A DNA stretch of 64,000 bases, taken from NCBI GenBank assembly GCA_032622095.1, contig CP136064.1:273383614-273447613 (forward strand), given 5' to 3'. A program made the position numbers and the translations under genes. Source of the stretch: Siphonodentalium dalli (taxonomy: Eukaryota > Mollusca > Scaphopoda > Gadilida > Siphonodentaliidae). Shown here piece after piece: positions 34,540 through 46,639 of this stretch (the first letter of the stretch is position 1; every line of letters starts with the position of its first letter). Below the pieces are notes generated by a model. That model did not search any database and had not been told where the DNA came from. It worked only from the letters and a program-made list of their open reading frames with translations.

Positions 34540-34950
34540 CACCTTGTAATTGGGGAAGCTGTTTGTTGGAGGGAATATAAGATGATTACTTCGCCTCAGT
34601 ATTCCCAACTCAATTGTAGGCAGGCTGGATGGAGCTGTCATGACAAAAATACCCACTGATGAGAAATGAGGGATTTTCGGTGATCTGTTCAAATTATGTG
34701 CACCATTTTGGGCGCTATCTTGGATTTGAGGGACTTTTTGTTGGGTGAGATATAAGAAAAGTACTTCGCCTCAGTATTACCAATACACGACTGTAAGCAT
34801 GGATGGAATTGTCGTGATAATAGCTATTTTCGGTGATTTTTTCAATTCCAAGTCGAATTTTTGGCCACCATCTTGGATTTGGGTGAATATCCTTCATCTC
34901 ACGTATAATATAAATTCTGGACCGGGTATCTGCTATATACATATATGAAT
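34540..34950. repeat. Diverged tandem repeat, unit about 170 bp, with GCCATCTTGGAT motif
   Basis: ACTTCGCCTCAGTATT occurs near 34588 and 34759. GGATTTTCGGTGAT and TATTTTCGGTGAT close the units. CCATCTTGGATTT appears at 34870 and a variant at 34708. Noncoding. Confidence 0.7.
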
Positions 34951-36055
34951 GTGTGGATTAATAATAACAATAACACCCACTTATTCGAAACAGACATTAC
35001 GTGATTAGCGTCGATTCGGCTTTGAACGGATTATACCGGCATTTGGAAAAACGTGGTATCGGGCAAAAACATCCGGCCATAAATGGATATTATTGTGTGC
35101 AACGACTCTTCTTTAAGATATATATATATATAAAACAAGATGCCCATGTTTTTCAACAGAGTTAAGCGATAGGTGGAGAAATGTCGGCCGCCATCTTGGC
35201 CGCCATATTGTCATTTGGTATCGTTTTTTACTAATTTTTCAGTGTGATATACATGTATTAGGATAACGAATCGAGTTGAAAATAAAACCGAATGTGATAT
35301 TAAATTTACTATAATGGCGATTATATAGACCTGGCGCATATCAAGCAAAATGTCCGCCATGATGGACGCCATATTTTCTGCCAATTTTATTTTGTAAACA
35401 ACCGAAGACAGTTAGAGGAGACATTAAGGAAGAAAATAATTGGGGAGAAGCTGAGTCCTGTGGGTGCAACATTCGACTTCTATATCCTGGACTAATATAA
35501 GACAATAATGTTATTTGGGTACAGAATAGTTTATTTAGCGTGCTGGAAAACAGACCATATAATAAAGAGCATGCAGTGGTACTGTATATACTGCAATATA
35601 CATGCATATATACATAACACTATTAAACCCACTGAGCGAATGTCGATCATGGCAATGTGAGCTAATGTTATAATTTAAATGTTATAAATGTAACATATCA
35701 GTAAACTTATTAGATTATGAGTAATTAGATGTATTAGAGTATAATACAATCCAACTTCGATCACGGTATTTTATTGTAAGTGATGTAAAAAAAAAACACT
35801 TTTGAGATTCAAAAGTCACCTAATAATATACCTTGTAATGCATGTTATAAAAGCTATATGCTAAAATCTGAAAACAAAACACATGCCTTGGGCTAAGACC
35901 ATTGATCCCTACATGTATGGGATAGGGCTGCCCATCTTGCATGCATATTACTGTGAATATTGGTAACTCTAACAATAACGAACCAAACTGAAGGGTATCA
36001 AAAACTCGCTGATATTCTATTGGTATAATAGTGGAAACAGTCTGTCTGATATTTG
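34951..36055. other. No gene; (TA)n and GCCGCCAT motifs
   Basis: Includes a TA run at 35115-35132 and GGCCGCCATCTTGGCCGCC at 35188-35206, the same motif style as the repeats at 34.5 and 46.7 kb. The rest is AT-rich without signals. Confidence 0.45.
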
Positions 36056-36098
36056 TAGAATGAGGTAAACATAGGGTGACTGTAGTGACGCTATCCCG
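36056..36098. repeat. Half copy of the 93-bp palindromic repeat
   Basis: GTAGAATGAGG...GTAGTGACGCTATCCCG matches one arm of the palindromes at 36367 and 36673. Confidence 0.7.
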
Positions 36099-36366
36099 AA
36101 CATTGTTAATGCTCACCACTCAGCCATTTCCATCCGGTGTTGTTTTTAATTCCGCCAAGCCACGCCGAGTCTCCGCTGGAGAGTTTCTGTGCCGCATTCG
36201 TCCGCTCGTCTACTGTACGAAGAGTTGCCAATCTTCCTCCCATATCGTTGCATGATCTGTTGGCACTAGCCCATGATAGTTTATTACTGTCATGCCATGT
36301 CTTTTTGATTTCTGAAAATTTAAATTTGATTTAGAACCAAGTCTGAGTTTAGTGTGCATGTCATTT

Positions 36367-36459
36367 GCAGAATGAGATCCCCAGAGGGTGAATTTAGTGA
36401 CGCTATCCCGCATAGCGGGCTAGAATCAGCAAATTCACCCTCTGGGGACCTCATTCTGC
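36367..36459. repeat. 93-bp palindrome, first full copy
   Basis: Arms begin GCAGAATGAGATCCCCAGAG and end, inverted, CTCTGGGGACCTCATTCTGC. The centre is CCCGCATAGCGGG. Arms match at most positions. Confidence 0.92.
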
Positions 36460-36672
36460 TATGAATGCCTATGGAAGACATGGACTAAGATTGAAGTTTC
36501 CAAATGGTGAATATTGTGATGTAAACCAATTGGGAAACTCGATTATGCAATGTGTCGTCTGCCAATTTGGAAAAATAGGGAAACTAAACTAAAAAAAGAA
36601 ATAGAATGTAAGTGAAGAAGTTTCTATAGAAATTTGATAATAAAGTAAAATTCAAGAGTAGATGATGCCTAA

Positions 36673-36765
36673 GCAGAATGAGGTTCACAGAGGGTGAATT
36701 TGGTGATGGTAGCCCGCTATGCGGAATAGCGTCACTAAATTTACCCTCTGGGGAATTCATTCTGC
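36673..36765. repeat. 93-bp palindrome, second full copy
   Basis: Same length and design as the 36367 copy (GCAGAATGAGG...ATTCATTCTGC, centre GCCCGCTATGCGG). GTCATTTGCAGAATGA flanks both copies in opposite orientation, so the two palindromes also form a larger inverted pair. Confidence 0.9.
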
Positions 36766-37779
36766 AAATGACAGACAAGCTATAATGAGGCTTGTTCAGA
36801 ACCGTATATCTGCTTCGATGAATCATTTTTTTCTCCAAATTACAACATCGTGGCTCTCCGTGTTCAACTTTTCTGATATTTCAAAATGGAGTTTCTCAAC
36901 ATCAGCCTAGAATGTTTTTTTCTTTTGTATATGTGAATGAAGTGAAAACCATCAATCCGTCAGGGGGGGGGGGTGAAAAATTTTCTTCCGGCACATATGC
37001 CGGGGTGGGTGGGTGGTCAAAGCCACCAACAAGCAATTTTTTCCGCAACTAAAAAAAAAAATTCCTGCTTATTTTTAGTGTTTTGGCAATGAGTTGGGCT
37101 TCAAAACCACTTTGAATCAGTTTGAATGAGAGAAATAATGTAATTCTAACTGGTAAACTGACTGCAGGCAGTTATCGTGTTGTATTTTGTTGCAAATTTT
37201 GAAATCCAAGATGGCCGCTGGCAGCCATGTTTTTTTGGCCGAATGACCTCAAAATTACTCATTCCTATTTACATGTCCATGTTAACATCCATGATAAATA
37301 GTATGCACAGAAATTCATATACAGCTGATTACAGTGAATTTCCCCCCCGCAAATCTCTGTTTTAGTGTTAAAAGGGGGGGGTGGGTGTCCAAAAATGGTC
37401 GGAAAAAACTGCCGAAAACGGAAAAAAATTTGGCGGTGGGGGTGGGTGGGTACAAAAAATGATCGAAAGGGAAAAAATGCCATACGTGCCTGAAATTTTT
37501 TTCCGACCTGAATCCGTTGGAAATTATGAGCTCATATTTTCATGACGGATATCCTAACAATTAAATTGTTTTCAGTTCCCAGAACATCCACACAAAAATA
37601 ACATTTTCACGAGTGCAGTTTATGTATCCACGACATAATATATGAAAATCGCGAGAGGGAACCTAACATTTCTTCCAGAAATTTTACAATTGGTGTTTCT
37701 GTATTTGTCTGTTTCAGATATTTCATGTCATGCCTGTCGATTAATGAAACTTTGGGCTGAGATGAGTTCTATACATATA
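36766..37779. other. No gene; G-rich tracts and one dispersed repeat unit
   Basis: G-rich stretches at 36963-36973 and 37371-37390 with GGTGGGTGGGTGG text. At 37190-37300 a copy of the AAGATGGCCGCTGGC...CATGTT unit that is tandem at 46.7 kb. Confidence 0.6.
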
Positions 37780-37924
37780 GAATATACGCATAGTGTTTCT
37801 GAATGACAAATTTAATCCACGAGTGGGATTGGCGATTTACACCACGAGCTTCAACGAGTGGTGTAAATCGCCAATCCCACGATTGTATTTTAAATTTGTT
37901 ATTCAGAAACACTATGCGTATATT
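37780..37924. repeat. 145-bp hairpin with near-perfect arms
   Basis: The outer arm AATATACGCATAGTGTTTCT returns inverted at the right edge. The inner arm GGGATTGGCGATTTACACCA is repeated inverted without mismatch. The central loop is about 12 nt (GAGCTTCAACGA). A few mismatches lie between the outer and inner arms. No ORF. Confidence 0.93.
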
Positions 37925-39495
37925 TTGTTTATGCCACGATCTTTACAAAGCGATGGATAAACACTTTTCCGTTCAAATTGTATGGAGAAAGTTTAATCAA
38001 CAGGTACTTTTACGAGGCGACATCGATGGGAAGACATCGCCGCGCGGTATAGGATTATCCAATCAATGTGATTGACCACCGGTCACATAAACATGCTGCG
38101 CGTAACAGTACACGTTTGGTTCATTTCAACAATGAACAACCGAAGAAAAGGACGTGTGGGCAAATAAACCACCGACGACAGTGGGGTCAGGGACAGAATT
38201 ACGGTTACAAGGTGGACATTTTGTGTTTTTCAGTTTTGGGGACCCACCACCCCGGGAGCGTAAGATTTTTCCACCCAGGTCTGGGACACCCACCCGGGAC
38301 CGTAAGTTTTTTTCCCACCCAGGTCTAGGACACCCACCCCCCCCCCCAAAAATTGATCAAAATCTTGTAAATTCTACTAAATAATTTGTTGTTGTCAGTG
38401 TAAGGGTCTCTCATTGTGCCTGTGCCGGAACTGAGAGAACGCTGATCAAGTTCACCCACAAAAAATAAACAAACAAAGCACATGGCTGAAAAATATGTCA
38501 ACAAAACCAGTGACAAAACCTTTAAAACCCCAAATATTTATGGTTATAAAGGTAATATACCCACTTTAACAGGATAGTTGTGTCCCTTATTAGCAATAGG
38601 TTAAAATATGTGCATGTGTAAAGTAAAAACACCATCAATATGATTAAATTTAAACACAGTTCCAGTCCTCTCCACGTGGGAAATCACTGGTGAGGAATGA
38701 GGAGCTCTACTTAAAATCATTCTAGGCGAGTAGCTCTCATACAAAATGAATTCTCCTCGTCGCCACGTTCCTGTGTCATGCAAAGGCATTTCGGTCGAGC
38801 GAAATGAGGAGTATATCTTATATATTAAAGGGACGGGTGCCTTCGTTGTATTTTATAATTTAGAAATGGCATTGATCAAATTATGATAATTTACTCAAGA
38901 ATATACTAATGGTATAGCAGAATGATGATATGAATGCGATATTATTCACAAAACACGCGCATTGTGTCAGAGAAAACTCAGGTCAGTTCCAAGTGTTTGT
39001 CTATAAACAAAAGGTTTCGTAAATTTGTTGATGTTTGATATTTATTAAATGGAATAAGACCAAATCTGTCTATTGTTCTTACTGTTTATGGCGGATTTAG
39101 TGGATATTACTATTTTAACATCTATAACAACGGACATATATGTATGTGGGTGACATAACATATTAAGACCCCATATGAAGTGTTATTAAGTTGGGGATTT
39201 GGTTTGGTTAGTGGGGCGGTGGGAACGTGCATGGAGACCACACATATTCACATATACTTTAGCGATTCTGACAACCAACCTTAAACGGAATTACGAAGTG
39301 AGTTGTTGGATCATCTCATGTCATATGATGGGACAGGTTTTTGTGCCTCGCAGCTCCGTGTGCACACGGCTTTTTTCTAATTATCTTATGATTCCGAATT
39401 AATATTTTATAAATATTTTGACCGGATATATTTGCATCACATGTTTATTCCCTATTTGAAACAACACACAGAATGCTTATGTTTGGATTTGTTTG
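37925..39495. other. No gene; C-rich repeats and one dispersed repeat
   Basis: 38237-38347 holds two copies of CCCACCCAGGTCT(G/A)GGACACCCACCC-like text. 38826-38990 is similar to 57675-57842 in inverse orientation and starts TTAAAGGGACGG. A small perfect hairpin CATTTCGgtcgagCGAAATG lies at about 38788. Confidence 0.6.
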
Positions 39496-39515
39496 CCCCC
39501 CCCCCCCCCCCCCCC
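39496..39515. repeat. Poly-C tract (20 nt)
   Basis: Uninterrupted C run. Confidence 0.9.
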
Positions 39516-39667
39516 ACGGATATATATCATGGAACATATTGATGGCCAATACTGGTCATATATTCGACCTTTGGTATAAAACTACATACTAGACACTAAA
39601 TTCAATAAATAAAAGTTCCAACTAATCAAAATTGAAACCAATCGATTACAATTTGTTGCAACATTAT

Positions 39668-40630
39668 TAATTCCTCAATTCTGATAAATGGCCACATCTC
39701 AAGGAGTTTCAGTCTTTCTCGAGACTGTCGACATGGTGACCCTGTCTCACCGTATATTTTTGTATATGCGCCGAAATTTTATCTCTCTTGGTGAAGCAAA
39801 ATGGAAATATGGCAGGAATAACCCTCGGCATTCATGAGTATAACATAACAGAGTATGCAGACGACACGACACTCATAATAGATGGTAGTGAAAACAGTTT
39901 ACGAGAAGCTTATAAAGTACTAGACTTCTTTGCAAACATATCCGGCTTGCTAATCAACCCTAGCAAATATCAGGCGTCGTGGATAGGATCATACGCATGT
40001 CGGAAGGATTGTATATGTCCCGATCTAAATCTAAACTTTTCTCCTACCTTAGATTTATTGGGTATACAGTTCAATAAAGACCAGGCAAGATGAGTCACAA
40101 CTATGATAAAAAATAGTGGACATAAACATATGATCGAAACATGGAAACATAGACTATTAACACCAATCGGAAGAATAACAGTGATAAAATCTCTAATACT
40201 ATCTAAATTGACCCACCTATTCCGAGCATTACCAGATCCTGGAAACGCATTTATTAAACAACTCGAATCACGTCTTTACAAATTTATTTGGAATTCGAAT
40301 AGGGACAGAATAAAAAGAAAGTTCATACGTCAAGACTATCAACATGGCGGTTTGAAAATGTTAGATATAAGAAACTTTATAATGTCAATGAAATGAACTT
40401 GGGTTAGAAGTCTTGTATCAATGAACTCGAAATGGATCCCTTAAACTGATCTCCCTGTTGCCGACGACTCACTATTTCGTTTTATAACAGCATGTACTTG
40501 CGAAACTACTCCAAAAATATATTAAATCCATTTTGGCGCGATGTACACACAGCATGGGGCTATTTCAGCGAGAAGAACGAGTCAAACGGGAAAATATATA
40601 TATCTTTATTATCCTCCATATATGGAGATT
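39668..40630 (+). pseudogene. Tx1/L1-like LINE ORF2 fragment with RT active site
   Basis: Starts in RT with SILINGHISRSFSLSRDCRH, then GDPVSPYIF. Another frame (39788-40093) has NITEYADDTTLIIDGSENSL, with the intact YADD box, and LLGIQFNKD. 40103-40396 reads MIETWKHRLLTPIGRITVIK and KFIWNSNRDRIKRKFIRQDY, followed by GGLKMLDIRNF. 40492-40620 reads YLRNYSKNILNPFWRDVHTA. It is the same type as the fragment at 16.5 kb, which covers the more C-terminal part. Several frameshifts; dead. Confidence 0.88.
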
Positions 40631-41329
40631 CATATATAAATGTTTATATTATGAGAACAAACACAATTTGGTACATAACACAGTGTATACGAAATTTAAG
40701 ATTACAAACATATCTACAACACATGTCTCAATATGTATGATGAACCAACTACACATGCACATATACACACACTCATGTACTACATAAATTAGACATTCCA
40801 TTCTACAGCCAAATCGTACTTAGACAGAGAAATAGTATACTCCGAGACGACCAAGCCGGAGTTGGACCCAAATCAGGGATCTCTCTCTCTGGAAGACCCA
40901 CAAATGCCAATGCCTTTGTGCAGTCTTACCGACTCGGAGCCGACCAGTTCTCCATATATATATATATATACAGCCATATCGTACTTACAGACATACAGAC
41001 GACCGTCAGACAAGCAGGCGTACGAGACAAACAATTAAATGGCAGACATACATATAGACAAATTTACTTACTGGTAAAACACTACACAGATATATGATGT
41101 GATATGAACAATTACGAACACGCTTATAACTGCATGTTATGGTCGAGTTTATATGAAGGTTTGTGAGATCTAGTCAGGACTTGGCGTCAATCGATCAACA
41201 TATACTCTCCAGAGGAATGCAACTTTGTTCACGAAAAGTCTATTAGTTTATTTTCTCATTCGGTAGCACAGTATATGTTTTCATGTAGACCTGTTAGTAG
41301 AACGCGCGTTTTGGATTCTCTGTCAAGTT
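40631..41329. other. No gene; (TA)n
   Basis: Tail of the LINE fragment, then a short TA run near 40957-40972. No other feature. Confidence 0.45.
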
Positions 41330-42029
41330 TGTCATACTGCATATAAATGTATACATGAAATATGTTCAGCAACTCAAATTCAAAATTATTTCGATCATCA
41401 CAAATGGAAGAACATTAAAGCATGTTTGACAATATCTCTATACTTGTTGTCACATAAAACACAAGTTTCCTCATTTGTTTCGAGGATACAAATAAGACGT
41501 GCAATAATCAAATATGCTTTTCTGTGTGCTGGGTATATTCGACAATTTTCCCATAGCCGGGACATACATCATATTGGATGGACGGCAGAGAACCTGGCAA
41601 GTCGAGTATCCTCATTTAAGCTCATTTCCCAATATTCTCCATTAAATTTTGACCATGACTCATTTATCGCAAATTTCCAAGTAGATTTCTTCGGGAATAT
41701 TGAGTTTTCGATGTAGTTCACAAGGGACTCTGTCATTTTATATTTGCTAAGGACGAAGATAATATCAGACGCGTAACTAGATCGGTAGCTTGAAACACCT
41801 ACGGTGTACTAATATAAGCGAGTAAGAAATACTTGCTTTACCGTTTTGGAAACGTTTAGGTTGCACAACGAGCCGAAAATTGACAATTTACATTTATCGA
41901 TAAGAGACACCATAGATGAAGTTCCAACAAATCCTTGATCTATAATTGTTTTTGTGCGATGACGAAGACCCTGGTAATACTTTAAGCAGAATATGTGTGT
42001 TCTCTCCAGTCGATCAATGTGAGTTTGAT

Positions 42030-43004
42030 TTAAGGGGGAGACGCACGTTTTGCATAAATCACAGTAAATCCAGCCAGAAATGGCAAGTGATTTTCAACAA
42101 AGAATTTCTCTGGATCTATCTGGTGAACAATCTTGAATTTTACATATGATTATTTTCATTATATATAGAATCAGAGAAATTATAAAGAGACAATAACAAT
42201 AATGGATTTTAATACATTTGAGAGGATGAAAATATTTGTTTCGTTTCTGTCCCTTTAGGTACCGAGAACTGCCAGAAAAATTTATAAATTCAAATAACAT
42301 GTCAACCATCAAATAGCTTATTGTCTTGACTCCATGAGAGGAGACTTCATTTGTATCATAATGTTGAGTTAGCTTTTTAATTGCATATTATAGCATCATA
42401 CCCCAAGTATTATAATGAAGAATAAAGCAGTCACAAATATGCCAGCCCAATGAAAACAAATGTTCAAATGTGGTGCTGTCCACTCAAGCAGGGAGCAATC
42501 AACAGAAATTAGGCCACAGTGTTAAGAGATATGGTGGTAAGATTTAACTTGGTTATGAACCCATGACCCAGAACTCAACTGAGCCCAATTTTGCAATGAC
42601 CAACAAACATGGCATGAAAATTCTCAATAATAAAAATTTATTTATGGTAGTTGTCTTTCTGAATGAAAATAATCATTTAATTTTATGAATCAAGAAAAAT
42701 TAAGTCTCCTCTCATGATCTTCAGATATGATATCATGTATATATGAAATGCACTTTCGAAAAAAATCTGTTTTACAGTAGTTCTCGGTACCTGAACACAG
42801 TGAAATTTTAAAGATTTTTCATGCCATAAAAGTAAAGTAAATGAGATTATAATAACCAAATGTCCAATGGTTCTTATATATGGTACCACAATAATCTCTT
42901 GTACAAAATTTCACAAAGATATTCCTGATAGATTCTGATAGATTTAGAGAAAATACATTTTGAAATTCCAGGAAATTTTGGCAAAACGTGCGTCTGACCC
43001 TTAA
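42030..43004. mobile_element. TTAA-flanked TIR element inserted in the LINE (975 bp)
   Basis: TTAA at 42030-42033 and 43001-43004. TIRs GGGGGAGACGCACGTTTTGC (left) and, inverted, GGGTCAGACGCACGTTTTGC (right). The LINE frame on the two sides continues directly if one TTAA is counted, which proves insertion and the TTAA target duplication. The interior is noncoding. A decayed tRNA-like segment (42548-42600 on the minus strand, GGGTTCATAACC) sits where the 12.9-kb copy has a SINE. Likely mobilised by a piggyBac-type enzyme, given the TTAA target. Confidence 0.9.
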
Positions 43005-43906
43005 GCTCCAGAGGAGTTCAGAACCGTACAGGCCTTTTGGTAAAACAACTGACGAATAAATTAACGAACAACTTTTGGGGGTCATACCACCGGGGTAGAG
43101 GTCAGCATTGTTCAACATCATACACGTGCTACGGGTCTTATCGCATATGTGATCAGTGAAAATTCCGTTGAAATCGTACTTGTCACGTAAGATACCTAAA
43201 TGAGTGGTGTTCGTACTTTCTTCGATATCTGAGGTACCTAGGTCCCAGAGACGACTTTGACGCGAAAATTCTGCTTTGGTTTCATTGAATAATACTATGG
43301 TCCATTTGGATGGATTATATTTATACCGCCATTTGTTGCTGTATTCGTTGGAAATATCCGAGCATGTTCAGGCCAAATGGTGAGTTTGCAAGTATATGTA
43401 ATAATTCGTCGACGTAGATCATATAGTACAAAGGGGGGGGATACACCCTGCCTGACTCCCTGTCTCACATCAAACCACCTGGATAAAACGTTATTGTGAC
43501 GAATAGACCATGTGACATTGGTTAGAAGTTCGGGCATCAATCGAAGTATATTTCCTCTGAACCCACATCCATGCAACTTGTATAATAATCCATTGACCCA
43601 GACGGTATCGAATGCCTTCCAACCATCTAAAAAGATACTATACAGTTTGTGTTTGCTTTCGGATACATAGTAAATACATTCTTTCATTACATATGATGTC
43701 ATTGTTGCGTTTATGCCTTTTTTGGAATCCGTGTTGTACATCAAGTAATTTTGGCGCGTACAGTTCTATTCTAGTTTGTAAAACTTTTTCGAGTAACTTG
43801 TACAAAGTTGGCATTAGTTTTATAGCTCTGTAACTGTCAAAATCTGTTCTGGGTTTTGAGCCACCTTTATATAATGTTATTATTGAACCGCGCTTTAACT
43901 GGGATG

Positions 43907-43980
43907 CAGGGATGTGGCTAGATGGTCTCCGCTGGGGGGAGGGGTGAGACACCCCCACACCCCATCTAGCCACATCCCTG
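43907..43980. mobile_element. 74-bp palindromic MITE with 8-bp target duplication (hAT-like)
   Basis: Terminal inverted repeats CAGGGATGTGGCTAGATGG and CCATCTAGCCACATCCCTG are perfect. The sequence CTGGGATG flanks both sides (43899-43906 and 43981-43988). An 8-bp duplication and CAGGG ends are as in hAT elements. It interrupts the RT frame of the LINE, which resumes on the other side. Confidence 0.92.
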
Positions 43981-44561
43981 CTGGGATGGGACCGTTTGTG
44001 TTTGAATCAGGATTGTTAGGAGACTCGAAATCGTCTGAGTCAACTTCTGACTTCCATATATCAAATGCTCGTTCGAAATCCCATCCCAACCAGTTGCTTT
44101 TCCAAAGCTGAGACTGCGATACACAGTAAGTAATTCGTCTGCAGTTACTGAAAAGATTATGCGTTTATAGATATCATCAGATTGACCACTACCTATTTCT
44201 CGCGTAACAAATTCATTTATGTAAATAAAGTTTTGAGTGTCAAATTCAGGTCGATACAACGGTGAATATAGTTTCTCAAAATAAGATGCCCATCCTTCTG
44301 CGATATCACTATCATGACGAAGAGTTCGTCCTTCATACGAGAAAAATGCATCCTTATCTATATGAGTTCTCTGTCGCTTCGTGTTTAATGCGCGGAATAA
44401 ATAGTTTTGATCAAGTTGAGCACGTTCATCGATTTTATCATTTAGTTCGGCCAAGTATATATGTAGCAGATGCTTTTCTATATTCTCTCCGGAAATCACG
44501 TTTTGCAGTTTTATAAATCGTGTAACTGTCAGACTGGGTATCTGAGCGAGGTCTACCTCAA

Positions 44562-44905
44562 CACTGAAAAAACATAAGTGTAGAAAATCTACACAAAAGA
44601 GGAGAATGGCTACTCTTTATTGGTAAAAGTTTATCCAATCCTTTAAAGAGTAGAAATAGAGTAAGAGTAAAAATTACTCTATTTGTGTAAGTGTGGCTAC
44701 TCTTTCGTGGTGTATAATTTTACACTTTCCCACACAATATTGTGTAGAAATGGGGTACACAAATGTGTAGAGATTGATGTACACTGTAAGAGTAGTTATG
44801 TACACATAAAGTGTACTTACCATATCTACACTTTTATGAGTACTACTACTCTTTCAAGTGTAGAAAAGTACCCTTTTTGTGTACGATTGTGTACACTTTG
44901 ATGAG
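44562..44905. mobile_element. GTGTA/TACAC-rich element
   Basis: In about 340 bp there are at least fifteen GTGTA or TACAC motifs and about nine GAGTA or TACTC motifs, in both orientations. CACTGAAAAAAC is at the left edge, where it truncates the LINE. The right edge is near 44905 before a C-run. No ORF. The density of short inverted motifs suggests a foldback or MITE-like element. TIRs are not sharply defined. Confidence 0.55.
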
Positions 44906-46451
44906 TAGATGCAAATCACCCCCCCCCCCATGGTACCTCATCCAATCCATTCATGGGAATGTGAATCATTGGGCAAGAGTGACAAAGACAGCCATGGTCA
45001 TACGGTTCAACTCTGTTATAATTACAAATACAATCTCTGCAACAATCTGCCCCATTCATCACATAGGAAAACTAACAAAGGCTATGGGTTTCATAGGAAA
45101 ACAGGATAATCAATCCACGAGAAAACTGTATTGGTGATTCATTATCTTTATTTCATATTGAACACAAATGTAATATAACAGTTATGCATTTGACATTTAG
45201 CATATGCCATGCCCAGAATGGGCAGAATGCTGTGTATATTAAAACTTAATATGTATACATAGTCATTTGTGGTTACAATGAAATTCTGAAAATAAAAATA
45301 ATGAGCGATTGTCTCACTCTTATTTTCTCACATGTGAACAGCTGATGTGAATAGCAATAAAACATTTCATATAATAATGAGGTGTTTAATTTGTCCAGTA
45401 CAGTCTGGTGCAGTTATGAAAAAAGTGTCAAACCTCCAATTAATTGCAGCATGATATTTCTTAGCTAGAATAAGTACATTAACCCATGATAAACAACATA
45501 TTAAAAATAAAAAGGACGAACAAATGGGGAAATTGGTGAATATTGTGAAATAAATTTGTGAAAATGTGGTAAAATACTCAATTTATGGCTTTCAAGGTTG
45601 TTTATCATACATGTATAAGAAATTCCATATCAAAAGTCCTTCCATTGTCATATTTGTTACGTACATTTTGCTATCCTGATTACAGAACAGAAAACCTTTT
45701 TCCACATGTATCCGTTAAGTATTTTTAGTCATATATGCCTCTAAAATTGAGACTTCATTTCACAAGACTATTCCTAATATTTTAAATACTAGAGAGAAAT
45801 GAAGGATTTTCCAGTCCTGTATCCAGGATAGTAAAATCTCCAAAATAGTTTTGATAATGGAAGGACTTGTTGATTTTAAAATGTTGATCAAAGTAGACAC
45901 CCCCTCCCCTGTCCCTGGTATAAGTTAAAGCTGTTTGGAAAAATAGTCTTGTCAGTTTTAAGTACACTGGGTAAATTGATTCAGGTACATTCCGCTCTTT
46001 AAAATGCAGCTACTCACAAAAAGAGAAACGCTCTTCATTATTCTTGTTCCAATGACATAATACGTTGCTGTTTGTCAACTGCAGCATTTTCATTGGCTAA
46101 GAATCAAATATATGCATCGCAGGAAATGGGATACTTTGCTGATAAGTTAATTGATGAACGCCATTTTAATTCGCAGCAGGCAAAATCAATCTTCTTCCTT
46201 TTTGTTTATGATCCAAGATAGCCTTAGCCTTTCTCTTCCTATAACAAGTTTTATATAGTTTCCTGGGTATAAAATAATATGAACCAAAGACCCCTGTCTG
46301 GAAGAGCTTCGATAAGTTATTATTGATTTAATTTTGAATTTTCTGGTATAATGTATATACATGAATCAATTTGGGACATTTCATAGCTCGTGTTTGTTCC
46401 GAGCATAGCATGGGCTTAATTCTATCTAAAAAATTGTATCGAAAAACATCA
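44906..46451. other. No recognisable gene
   Basis: AT-rich. A segment at about 46205-46430 is similar to 62165-62400 (shared AATAAGTT..TATTGATTTAATTT and ATGAATCAATTTG-like text), an old dispersed repeat. Confidence 0.45.
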
Positions 46452-46620
46452 TTAACCCTTTCACGTCGTGAGCTGTGCTGGTACATCATTAAAGTGTCTG
46501 TGCCAGTGCATTATCTTATATTATATTTGCGACTGCAAGCCTTGCATATATAAGAGAATGCTCTAGTTTACAAGGTCAAGGTAAATATTGTTAGGCCTAC
46601 GTATTCTTTTTATACAGTAA
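46452..46620. mobile_element. Truncated TTAACCC MITE with one hairpin module
   Basis: TTAACCCTTTCACGTCGTGA at the left, then a decayed hairpin module (46505-46562), then TTACAAGGTCAA...ATTGTTAGGC as in the 13.5-kb copy. The right hairpin is reduced and the right TTAA end is missing. Confidence 0.6.
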
Positions 46621-46639
46621 TGCTCTAAGTAATCGACTT

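Larger units (their letters stand above)
41330..44563 (-). pseudogene. Degenerate LINE ORF2 interrupted by two DNA elements
   Basis: Minus strand, in order: 44563-43990, N-terminal RT region (YLFRALNTKRQR, FGKATGWDGISNEHL). Then a 74-bp insertion. 43898-43640, LYKGGSKPRTDFDSYRAI. 43744-43295, IFLDGWKAFDTVW and QGVRQGVSPP. 43290-43005, THLGILRDKYDF and LPKGLYGSELLWSL. Then a 975-bp insertion. 42029-41330, THIDRLERTHIFCLKYYQGL and a C-terminal TCVLCDNKYRDIVKHAL. The segment that should hold the YADD box appears deleted near 43320-43390. The upstream end stops at the GTGTA-rich element at 44562. Clade not assigned. Confidence 0.87.

Noticed and set aside
39496-39515. Poly-C tract as a functional quadruplex element
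   Set aside because: A simple homopolymer run; similar C or G runs occur at 47.7, 48.1 and 57.9 kb with no shared context.
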